Assembly (NCBI GenBank): GCA_910583545.1
Contig: CAJTXM010000011.1
Location: 1-64,000 of the forward strand
Direction of reading: 5' to 3'
DNA from: an uncultured Christensenella sp.
GTDB taxonomy: Bacteria; Bacillota; Clostridia; Christensenellales; Borkfalkiaceae
DNA length: 64,000 bases
How positions within the stretch are numbered: position 1 is the stretch's first letter; each line of letters opens with the position of its first letter. The position numbers and the translations under genes were made by a program. The notes under the pieces are model-generated. The model was not told the origin of the DNA. It made no database searches and saw nothing but the letters and a program-made list of their open reading frames with translations. Below are positions 51,210-58,656 of this stretch, one piece after another.

Positions 51210-54047
51210 CTATTCCGTTCGCAGTGCGACGACGGGGTCTTTTTTAGCCGCGCTTGCCGCAGGGATAAGCCCCGATATAAGCGTGAGCACCACGCTTATG
51301 CCTATCATTACAAACGCCTGCCATATCGGCAAAGCCGCAATCGTATAAACGCCTGCAATCGAACCGACGATTATATTTACTATAAGCGATAATAGATACG
51401 TCACCACTATTCCGACGACGCCGGCGGCAAGTCCTATTATAAAGGTTTCGGCGTTGAAAAGGCGTTTTATGTCCTTTTTCCTTGCTCCGACGGATCGCAG
51501 TATGCCTATCTCTTTTATACGCTCCACAACCGAAACGTAAGTTATAATTCCGACCATTACGGTAGATACTACCAGCGAAAGCGCGGTGAACGCTATCAGC
51601 GCGATAGTTATCATATCTATCATAGTGTCGACCATAAAGATTATAAGTCCTACCGTGTCCGTATACTTTATTACTTTAGACTCGTCAAGACCCGTAATAG
51701 TCTTCTCCGTTCCGTCAGCCGCGGTGTAGCTGAGAATTCCGCTTTCGCTCTCGCAGGCGTCATTCCATTTATCGAGCCAGTCGGTGATTTTATCCTTTGT
51801 TTTGAAGTCGACCGGATACATTTCAAACGTCATAGGAACGTCCGTTCCGCCGACGCGGTTGAGCGACACCGAATAGGGGTTGTAACCCGTCATTCCGCCC
51901 ATCATCATATTCATCATATCCGTGCCCTTTGCAAGGGGGACAGTTATGGATGCGTCGGTTAAATCTTTCCTGTCCTCTTCGGAAGGATATGTATAATCGT
52001 AAGTAAAGGGAACAGTGGGAAGCTCTTTTCCCGTAGTTTTAATAAGCTTTGCTATCGCGCTGTTTTCGCTCGATTTCAAAAGGTGCTGTGTCAGAGCGTT
52101 GGTATAGTACATACCCGATTGCAGACAGCCGTACGAGATGTTGCTCTTCTTTTGAAGTATAACTTTTACTTTCATATCCACGGCGCCGTCTTTTTTAAAG
52201 TCTTTGCTGTCGCCGTTGTATTTGAAAGGCATTCCCCTGAGCTCTACGGGCGTAGGCGACTGGGGATAGACCACATTGAAAACTTCGTTTTTTGCGTCGG
52301 TGTAAACGGTGTCGTTGGGGTACCAGGTGAATTTATGTTCGTCGCCGAAGAAGAAAGAGAAATCCGTTCCCTCTTTCCCGTCCTCGTATTCGCCCTTATC
52401 GGAATTCCACTTGCCGTTGAATTTGTCAAGCATTTCCTGATCGTAGTCGGCGCCCGTCGCCTTATACGCAAGGTTTAAAAATTCATCCTGAGTCATATAA
52501 CCGTACTGTCCGAAGTTCAGATCGGAAAAGGCGTTCTTGTTCAGCACTATGATAAGGCTGTCTTTGTTTTCGAAAATTTCTTTCAGCTCCGCTTCCGATA
52601 AATCTTTGACTTTTCCGTTTTCGGTCGCAAGGATATCGTACTGCGAAAGCACGTAGTTATAGTTATTAGGAATTTCGGCAAACGCGGAAATGGTGCTTAT
52701 CATACTCGCGTAGTCCTTGTACTTTTCCTGTTTTTCGAGAATCGAGGTATAGACAGAGCGGATAGCCGTGACGGAAAGGTTGTCGGTGACTATCTTATGT
52801 TCCTTGGTTTCCTCGTTCACAAACTCGGCTACGGGGTGAGTGAAGTCGGTGAATATGTAATTCGACATATCGAAGCCGTAATCGTAAACAAGCGCGTTGT
52901 AGTACGAGGACGGCATATCGTCTATATAATTTTTATAATCTTCAGTTATAATGTTCGTTGCTATCGCGTTGTCGTAGCTCATAAGCGTTTCGAGCATAGA
53001 ATCGACGTAAACTTTGTCTTTTAGCCTCGGTATTTCTATCTTCTGGTTTTCCGACGCGTTCATCAGAAGTTCCATATCGATAGAAGTCACCGAAACTTCC
53101 AGAGGATAGCCCGACAGCATATCGTTTTCCATATCCGCGATATAACCGCGCACGCCTGCCGAAATGGCAAGTACCATAGAGACGCCGATAATTCCGATAC
53201 TGCCGGCAAACGCGACCATAGTCGTACGCTTGACTTTGGACAGGAGATTTTTAAGCGAGAGCATAAACGCCATACCGACGGACATAGAAGATTTTTTCTT
53301 TCTGCCCTTATTGGTCTTAGGCTGATCCTCCTGCGCCGTCTTCGCCGTCTCGGCGATTTCGTCCTCCTCGGAATAAGGCATAGTGTCGCCGACGACTTCG
53401 CCGTCCAGAAGGCGGATTATGCGCGTGGAATACTGCTCGGCAAGTTCGGGATTGTGCGTGACCATTATGACGAGCCTGTCTTTGGAAATCTCTTTCAAAA
53501 GCTCCATTATCTGAACGCTCGTGACCGAATCGAGCGCGCCCGTCGGTTCGTCCGCGAGCACTATTTCGGGGTCGTTTATAAGCGCGCGGGCTATCGCCAC
53601 CCTCTGTGCCTGACCGCCCGAAAGCTGGTTCGGCTTATTGTGTATCCTGTCTTTGAGTCCGACTTTTTCAAGCGCTTCTTCGGCGCGTCTGCGCCTCTCT
53701 TCCTTGCTCACGCCCGATATGGTGAGGGCGAGCTCCACGTTCTGAAGCACCGTCTGATGAGGAATCAAATGATAGCTCTGGAAAATAAAGCCTATCGAAT
53801 GGTTTCTGTATGTATCCCAGTCCTTGTCGCCGAACTGTTTTGTGCTGACGCCGTTGATAATAAGATCGCCCGAAGTGTACTTATCAAGTCCTCCGACTAT
53901 ATTCAGAAGCGTAGTTTTTCCGCAGCCCGACGCGCCTAAAATAGACACGAACTCGTTCTTGCGGAAGCTTAAAGATATACCCTTTAAAGCGTTGACGAAA
54001 CCGCCTGCCACGGGATAATCTTTCTTGATTCCGGAAAGTCTTAACAT
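51210..54047 (-). CDS. ABC transporter ATPase-permease fusion (MacB/FtsX type)
   Basis: The 945-residue protein joins an ATPase (residues 1-225; Walker A GASGCGKTTLLN, signature LSGGQAQRVAIARAL, Walker B EIVLADEPTGALD) to a FtsX-like permease. One membrane helix near 280 is followed by an outside domain of about 500 residues, then three C-terminal helices with the FtsX signature (IKEIGILRSVGARKKDIKRLF). This is the MacB-like mechanotransmission type used for export of peptides or lipids. The start at 54047 (MLRLSGIKKDYP) has GAGGAAA upstream; an open frame 27 codons longer has no site. Substrate unknown; no partner gene is adjacent. Confidence 0.9.
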   Translation of the reverse strand: MLRLSGIKKDYPVAGGFVNALKGISLSFRKNEFVSILGASGCGKTTLLNIVGGLDKYTSGDLIINGVSTKQFGDKDWDTYRNHSIGFIFQSYHLIPHQTVLQNVELALTISGVSKEERRRRAEEALEKVGLKDRIHNKPNQLSGGQAQRVAIARALINDPEIVLADEPTGALDSVTSVQIMELLKEISKDRLVIMVTHNPELAEQYSTRIIRLLDGEVVGDTMPYSEEDEIAETAKTAQEDQPKTNKGRKKKSSMSVGMAFMLSLKNLLSKVKRTTMVAFAGSIGIIGVSMVLAISAGVRGYIADMENDMLSGYPLEVSVTSIDMELLMNASENQKIEIPRLKDKVYVDSMLETLMSYDNAIATNIITEDYKNYIDDMPSSYYNALVYDYGFDMSNYIFTDFTHPVAEFVNEETKEHKIVTDNLSVTAIRSVYTSILEKQEKYKDYASMISTISAFAEIPNNYNYVLSQYDILATENGKVKDLSEAELKEIFENKDSLIIVLNKNAFSDLNFGQYGYMTQDEFLNLAYKATGADYDQEMLDKFNGKWNSDKGEYEDGKEGTDFSFFFGDEHKFTWYPNDTVYTDAKNEVFNVVYPQSPTPVELRGMPFKYNGDSKDFKKDGAVDMKVKVILQKKSNISYGCLQSGMYYTNALTQHLLKSSENSAIAKLIKTTGKELPTVPFTYDYTYPSEEDRKDLTDASITVPLAKGTDMMNMMMGGMTGYNPYSVSLNRVGGTDVPMTFEMYPVDFKTKDKITDWLDKWNDACESESGILSYTAADGTEKTITGLDESKVIKYTDTVGLIIFMVDTMIDMITIALIAFTALSLVVSTVMVGIITYVSVVERIKEIGILRSVGARKKDIKRLFNAETFIIGLAAGVVGIVVTYLLSLIVNIIVGSIAGVYTIAALPIWQAFVMIGISVVLTLISGLIPAASAAKKDPVVALRTE

Positions 54048-54106
54048 TGTTGTTTCCTCGTAATTTTTAATACTTAATATTTTATGTTTATTATCCGTAA
54101 AAGTCG

Positions 54107-54132
54107 AATAATGCCGTATTTCCGGCATTATT
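54107..54132. terminator. Hairpin after gltX
   Basis: AATAATGCCG pairs with CGGCATTATT over a 6-nt loop, in AT-rich surroundings, just past the gltX stop. It probably ends the XRE-gltX transcript. Confidence 0.65.
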
Positions 54133-54150
54133 TTTCACTCGGATTTTATT

Positions 54151-55794
54151 TTAAATTCTGCCGTTTTTCATTCTTCCGACCGAGCGCGCTCCGCCTAAAA
54201 TTTTCATTATCGAACACAGATCGGGAGAGTTGGGTTTGCCCGTCACTGCAATTCTCAGAATTTCGGCTATATCGGAAACGCTTCCGCCGAACTTTTCGGG
54301 CTCTGCCTTATACACGCTCATCTCGCTTGCAAAGCCGACATCTTCGGCGACTTGCTTGACTTTACCGAACCATACCGAATTGTCGTCGGCTTCGTTGTAA
54401 AGTTTTGAAAAACCGTCAAGCACGGCGTTTACGATATCTTTACCGAAGCGGTAATTATACTCAGGCGCGAAAGTGTCGTCGAAGAAATAGTCGATAAGTC
54501 TTACGCCCTGCTCCGCCCTCTCGATATCCTTTCTGCGTTTTTTACCGCCGACGCCTAAAATGAGATTGAGTATTTTTACGATATAATCTCTGTCTTTGAA
54601 ATGTTCCCTGTCGCTGTCTGTGCCGAACTCGGTAACCCAGCCGTTTAAAAATTCAAAGCACTCCTCCGCCGAAAGACGGGAAATTTCGTTTTTGGAAACG
54701 TCGTTGAGTTTATCGAGGTCGAACAGCGCTCCGCTCTTATTCATCTTCTCTATCCTGAATCTGAACGAGCGGTAATCGGCGTCGGGATTTTTAAGGCACC
54801 ATTCCTCGAAATCGGAGTTTAAAAGCGTCATCAGATACTTGACGACCGCTAAGGGGAAATAGCCTGCCTTTCTGTAATAGTCGAGCGAAAGTTCGGGGTC
54901 CTTGCGCTTGGAAAGTTTGCGCTTGGTTTCGCCGTCCATCTTCATAAGTGAAGACGTGTGCGCGTATTTAGGCGGTTTGAAACCCAGAACTTTATGCAGT
55001 TCGAGATGCACGGGCAGGCTTGACAGCCACTCTTCGCCCCTTATTACGAGCGTGGTGCGCATAAAATGGTCGTCTATCGCGTGCGCAAAGTGATAGGTGG
55101 GTATTCCGTCCGACTTCAGAATAACGACGTCCTGATCGTTTTCGGTAACGGTGACTTCACCCTTTATCGCGTCTTTGAAAGCAATCTTGTTTTCGATACT
55201 GCCCTGCGATTTTAAGCGTATAACGAACTTTTTGCCCTCTTTAAGGTTTTTGTAAATTTCATCTTCTGAAAGCGAACGGCACTTTGCGTACTTGCCGTAG
55301 TAGCCCGTAGTTTCCTTGTTTGCCGTCTGCCGCTCTCTCACCGAGCCGAGCTCTTCCTCACTGCAAAAACAGGGATAAGCAAGTCCCTTTTCTATCAAAT
55401 CTTTTACAAAGCTTTTATAAATTTTTTCTCTTTGGCGCTGGTAGTATGGGCCGTATTTGTTTAAGGGAGAATCTATTTCCGCACCCTCGTCGAAGCCGAT
55501 GCCGAAATATCTGAGCGAACGGATGACGCTTTCGACCGCGCCGTCGACTTTGCGCTTTTCGTCGGTGTCCTCTATTCTGAGATAGAATATGCCGCCCGTA
55601 GTGTGCGCGCTCCTCTCGTCGGCAAGCGCCGAGTAGAGATTGCCGAGGTGTATAAAGCCCGTAGGCGAAGGCGCAAGACGCGTTACCTCGGCTTTAACTT
55701 CCATCCGGCGTTCGGGATAAATTTTTTCGTATTCGGCTGTCGGCAGCAGGTCCTTATCGGGAATAAGCGCCGAAGCAAGCTTTTTCAAGTCCAT
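54151..55794 (-). CDS. gltX: Glutamate--tRNA ligase
   Basis: The 547-residue class I synthetase charges tRNA-Glu. The HIGH signature appears as RLAPSPTGFIHLGNLYSAL and the KMSKS loop as KRKLSKRKDPE. The C-terminal half is the anticodon-binding helical domain. The N-terminus has about 35 extra residues before the fold. No tRNA-Gln synthetase is seen, so it may be non-discriminating and work with GatCAB elsewhere. It follows the XRE regulator by 11 bp on the same strand. I see no T-box leader. Confidence 0.95.
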   Translation of the reverse strand: MDLKKLASALIPDKDLLPTAEYEKIYPERRMEVKAEVTRLAPSPTGFIHLGNLYSALADERSAHTTGGIFYLRIEDTDEKRKVDGAVESVIRSLRYFGIGFDEGAEIDSPLNKYGPYYQRQREKIYKSFVKDLIEKGLAYPCFCSEEELGSVRERQTANKETTGYYGKYAKCRSLSEDEIYKNLKEGKKFVIRLKSQGSIENKIAFKDAIKGEVTVTENDQDVVILKSDGIPTYHFAHAIDDHFMRTTLVIRGEEWLSSLPVHLELHKVLGFKPPKYAHTSSLMKMDGETKRKLSKRKDPELSLDYYRKAGYFPLAVVKYLMTLLNSDFEEWCLKNPDADYRSFRFRIEKMNKSGALFDLDKLNDVSKNEISRLSAEECFEFLNGWVTEFGTDSDREHFKDRDYIVKILNLILGVGGKKRRKDIERAEQGVRLIDYFFDDTFAPEYNYRFGKDIVNAVLDGFSKLYNEADDNSVWFGKVKQVAEDVGFASEMSVYKAEPEKFGGSVSDIAEILRIAVTGKPNSPDLCSIMKILGGARSVGRMKNGRI

Positions 55795-55805
55795 AAAACA
55801 CCTCT

Positions 55806-56423
55806 CTATTTGACGGGATCTCTGCGCTTGTAGAATTTGCGCAGTAGAAACCAGAATATAACCAAAAGTTCAAAAACGCCTGCAACGATATATATGACGA
55901 ATATTTTGTTAAAGCTTGAAAAGGTTATAACGAAAATATGGAATATTATCGCGAGCGACCACACAAGAAGCGAACAGGCAAATATATGAGTTATCCAGTT
56001 GCCCCACTTCGCCGAAAACACGACGAGCGGTATCGAACAGGCGAACGGCGCGCATACGAACGAAAGATACGCGTACGCGTCCGTTGCGGGAATGAAATAA
56101 AAAATCATAAACAGGACCGTCGCCACGAACCACGCAAGTCCTGCCGAAAGCACGGATATAAGAATCTGTTTTGTCCTTATGTTCATTCTCGGAATAACGT
56201 GTCTGCCTTCGGACGGCTCCCTGACTATTTCGTCGATGGTGATGTTGTATATATCCGCAAGCTTGATAAGTACTCTTAAATCGGGCAGGGCTTCGCCCCT
56301 CTCCCACTTGGAAACGGCTTTATCGGTATAGTTTATTTTTTCCGCAAGCTCCAACTGCGTAAGCCGCGCCTTTGTCCTGAGTTCGACAAGATTTTTTGCT
56401 ATTACGTCTTTTAAGTCTTCCAT
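55806..56423 (-). CDS. XRE-family regulator with C-terminal membrane domain
   Basis: The 205-residue protein has a Cro/CI-type helix-turn-helix (about 8-62; LRTKARLTQLELAEKINYTDKAVSKWERGEALPDLRVL) and then about four or five membrane helices from residue 85 (LISVLSAGLAWFVATVLFMIF). Such proteins are membrane-tethered regulators, often autoregulatory. I place the start at ATG 56423 because it lies 7 nt after a -10 element and the HTH follows directly; the upstream open frame contains no site. The operator array at 56474-56574 lies just above its promoter. It is probably cotranscribed with gltX. Confidence 0.87.
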   Translation of the reverse strand: MEDLKDVIAKNLVELRTKARLTQLELAEKINYTDKAVSKWERGEALPDLRVLIKLADIYNITIDEIVREPSEGRHVIPRMNIRTKQILISVLSAGLAWFVATVLFMIFYFIPATDAYAYLSFVCAPFACSIPLVVFSAKWGNWITHIFACSLLVWSLAIIFHIFVITFSSFNKIFVIYIVAGVFELLVIFWFLLRKFYKRRDPVK

Positions 56424-56430
56424 ACCGTCT

Positions 56431-56459
56431 ATTTTAGCACGTTTTGAGCAAAAAAACAA
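56431..56459 (-). promoter_or_regulatory. Promoter of the XRE regulator
   Basis: Minus-strand TTGTTT, 17-bp spacer and TAAAAT, 7 nt before the ATG. The start would fall at the start codon (leaderless). The nearest operator centre (56482) is about 58 bp upstream of that start. Confidence 0.6.
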
Positions 56460-56473
56460 GCATTTATGTGTAA

Positions 56474-56574
56474 CTCTACTGACAGTAGAGTTAAAATTAG
56501 GTGAAGTAGAATTCACTCTACCGCCGGTAGAGTCGAATTTTTAATCAGTTTACTTTAAAATAAAGTTAGTAGAG
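56474..56574. promoter_or_regulatory. Helically phased operator array between the XRE gene and degV-like gene
   Basis: CTCTAC-N5-GTAGAG occurs as two full sites (56474-56490 and 56516-56532), 42 bp apart. GTAGAA at 56506-56511 and GTAGAG at 56569-56574 are half sites in exactly the same register: right-half starts at 56485, 56506, 56527 and 56569, i.e. multiples of 21 bp. All sites therefore face the same side of the helix. The XRE regulator encoded beside it is the obvious candidate binder. Confidence 0.7.
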
Positions 56575-56594
56575 AACAATTGAATATTTTTGCG

Positions 56595-56622
56595 TTGTAA
56601 ATTACAATTAAAAGGTTATAAT
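56595..56622 (+). promoter_or_regulatory. Promoter of the DegV-family gene
   Basis: TTGTAA, 16-bp spacer and TATAAT, about 35 bp before the ATG. The -35 is the left half of a TTGTAA-A-TTACAA inverted repeat (56595-56607), a possible extra operator. The last GTAGAG half site is about 60 bp above the expected start. Confidence 0.6.
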
Positions 56623-56657
56623 ATATCTATAACATTTTTCAGCAAAAGGAGAATCTT

Positions 56658-57608
56658 ATGACTACGTTCGATATATTCGTCGATTCGGCGGCAAATCTTA
56701 CCGATGATATGGTCAGAGAAACGGGTATAAAAGTTATACCTTTTCATTATATAATAGACGGAGTTGAAAAACCCTGCTACGACGAAAGCAGACCTTTCGA
56801 CGAGGTGGCAAAAGAGTTCTACACCCTGCTTGCTTCGGGCAAGGATATCAAAACTTCGCTCGTATGCGAAGCAGACTTTATAGAGGCAATGACGCCGTCG
56901 CTCGAAAGCGGAAAAGACGTAATGCTGGTAACAATCACCGAATCTCTGAGCGGAACCTACGCGCAGGCAGTAAAGGCGGCGACAGTTCTCAAAGAGAAAT
57001 ATCCCGACAGGAAGATAAGCGTGTTCGACAGCGCGAACGCTTCGCTCGGCGAGGGGCTGCTTGCATACAGCGCCGCAAAACTCAGAGACGGCGGAGCAAG
57101 CTTCGAGGACTGTGAAAAGTGGCTTGACGAAAACACCTATTTTGTAAATTCGTACGTCACTGTAAACGATTTGAAGTATTTAAGAAAGGGCGGAAGAGTT
57201 TCGACCGTGGCAGCCGTAGCCGGCGCGCTTTTAAACATAAAACCTATGCTCAAAGCCGACGGGGCTTCCCCTGCCACTCTCGCCGTATACGCAAAGGAAC
57301 GCGGAAGGCTTAAATCCGTCAGCGCGCTTGTTTCGGCGTTTACAAAGCACGTTAAAAACGCAGAGGAACAGACGGTTTACATCACGCACGGAGACTGTGA
57401 GGACGAAGCTAAGGCGCTTGCCGAAAAGTTCAGGGAGCTGGGCGCAAAGGACGTCGTATGCGAGTACTACGATTTATGCACCGGTTCGCACGTCGGGCCG
57501 GGAACGCTTGCAATCTTCTTTATGGGCGGAGACAGACGCACTCCCGAACAGGTTGCAACGCAGAAAAAGAGAATTTTGTTCCTGCGCCGTAAGTCTGCAA
57601 AGAATTAA
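56658..57608 (+). CDS. DegV family fatty-acid-binding protein
   Basis: The 316-residue DegV protein starts with FDIFVDSAANLTDDMV, the family signature, and contains the lipid-binding region TSLVCEADF, SLSGTYAQAVKAA and KPMLKADG. Members bind fatty acids; some (FakB) present them to a fatty-acid kinase for phosphorylation, but no fakA is seen here. AAAGGAG precedes the ATG. It is divergent from the XRE regulator and may be its target (inference). Confidence 0.9.
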   Translation: MTTFDIFVDSAANLTDDMVRETGIKVIPFHYIIDGVEKPCYDESRPFDEVAKEFYTLLASGKDIKTSLVCEADFIEAMTPSLESGKDVMLVTITESLSGTYAQAVKAATVLKEKYPDRKISVFDSANASLGEGLLAYSAAKLRDGGASFEDCEKWLDENTYFVNSYVTVNDLKYLRKGGRVSTVAAVAGALLNIKPMLKADGASPATLAVYAKERGRLKSVSALVSAFTKHVKNAEEQTVYITHGDCEDEAKALAEKFRELGAKDVVCEYYDLCTGSHVGPGTLAIFFMGGDRRTPEQVATQKKRILFLRRKSAKN

Positions 57609-57622
57609 TTCAGAAACAGAAT

Positions 57623-57648
57623 AAAGGCTTCCCTTTCGGGAAGCCTTT
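57623..57648. terminator. Bidirectional terminator after the DegV gene
   Basis: AAAGGCTTCCC TTTC GGGAAGCCTTT, with T/A runs on both sides, between convergent genes. Confidence 0.9.
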
Positions 57649-58130
57649 TAATTATCACCGTATTCATACGGCAGATTTTTTTCTTTTACGATAAAGTTGA
57701 GAAAGCCTTTACATCCGTCCTCGATATCCGAAAATGCTTTTTCGAAGTTCCTCGAATAGTACGGGTCGGAAACGTCGCGCGGATTTTCGGTGAACGAACA
57801 CAGCTTATATACGCGCGAAGAATACTGCCAGCCTGCAAGACGCAAAACGTCAATGAGATTTCCGCTGTCCATAACAAGGATATAGTCGTTATTCTTGACG
57901 TCAGCAAAGGCGAGCTGTTTTGCCGTATGACTGCCGGGTATACCGTGCAATATCAGCGTTTTTTTTGCAGGCGGATAGATGGGGTTGCCCTCCTCCTCGT
58001 CGCTCGTGCCGAAAGAGGTTACGTTGAAGTATGCGGAAAGTCCGTGCTCTTTAACCATATTTTTGAATACAAGCTCCGCCATAGGCGAACGGCAGATATT
58101 GCCCAGACACACAAACGCTACGTTAATCAA
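57648..58130 (-). CDS. Low-molecular-weight protein tyrosine phosphatase
   Basis: The 160-residue protein has the P-loop VCLGNICRSPMAELVF (C-X5-R, nucleophile Cys11) near the N-terminus and the general-acid motif DPYYSRNF near the C-terminus. Family members remove phosphate from protein tyrosines or act on arginine phosphate. It overlaps the upstream DUF1622 gene by 4 nt. Confidence 0.92.
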   Translation of the reverse strand: MINVAFVCLGNICRSPMAELVFKNMVKEHGLSAYFNVTSFGTSDEEEGNPIYPPAKKTLILHGIPGSHTAKQLAFADVKNNDYILVMDSGNLIDVLRLAGWQYSSRVYKLCSFTENPRDVSDPYYSRNFEKAFSDIEDGCKGFLNFIVKEKNLPYEYGDN

Positions 58131-58546
58131 TTTTCGTCCTCTTTATCTTTTTCGGTATTCTTCGGCTTTAAATCGTTTGTGAGCGGTGTTTTCACGTCGA
58201 ATAACTCCCTGTCCGACATTTTGCCGTTTTTACGTTCGATCTTGATTTCCCACTGAATAAGAAAAGTGAGCGCCGCGCGCAGAAGAATAATCGCGCCCAG
58301 AATCAGAAGTTCGTTCCACTCCCTTACGATGACCGTCCTTAAAAGCTCGCCGCCCATCTTGAATTCAAGAGCGAGCGCAATGCCCTCGGCAAGTTTTAAA
58401 CGGACGTGACTCTGTCTTCTTATAAGACCTATCACCGCCATTACTATTGCGTAAATGAGAATGATTATGCCGACGAGTTCAACTAACAGAATTAAATACT
58501 GGACGAGCAAGTCAAAAATTTCGGATATCTTTTCGTAAACTTTCAT
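58127..58546 (-). CDS. DUF1622 family membrane protein
   Basis: The 139-residue protein has three hydrophobic segments (YLILLVELVGIIILIYAIVM, ELLRTVIVREWNELLILGAI, LLRAALTFLIQWEI) and fits DUF1622, an uncharacterised family. The C-terminus is charged and hydrophilic. It overlaps the phosphatase gene by 4 nt, so the two are co-translated. Confidence 0.85.
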   Translation of the reverse strand: MKVYEKISEIFDLLVQYLILLVELVGIIILIYAIVMAVIGLIRRQSHVRLKLAEGIALALEFKMGGELLRTVIVREWNELLILGAIILLRAALTFLIQWEIKIERKNGKMSDRELFDVKTPLTNDLKPKNTEKDKEDEN

Positions 58547-58625
58547 ATGCTTTCACCGCTTTTCGTCTATTATACCACACGAAAACGACTTTTTCAAGAG
58601 AATTGTCGGATTTTTGCCAAAAACA

Positions 58626-58652
58626 AAACGCCGCGCTTCAAGCGCGGCGTTT
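58626..58652 (-). terminator. Terminator of the 807-residue surface protein gene
   Basis: AAACGCCGCGC TTCAA GCGCGGCGTTT (11-bp stem); on the minus strand TTTTGTTTTT follows. Confidence 0.9.
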
Positions 58653-58656
58653 AAAA

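Noticed and set aside
55795..55805. A T-box leader for gltX
   Set aside because: Only 11 bp separate gltX from the upstream gene, leaving no room for a T-box.
56472..56574. The repeated GTAGAG/CTCTAC sequences as a CRISPR array
   Set aside because: The units are 6-bp half sites at 21-bp steps with no long repeats or spacers and no cas gene; operators fit better.
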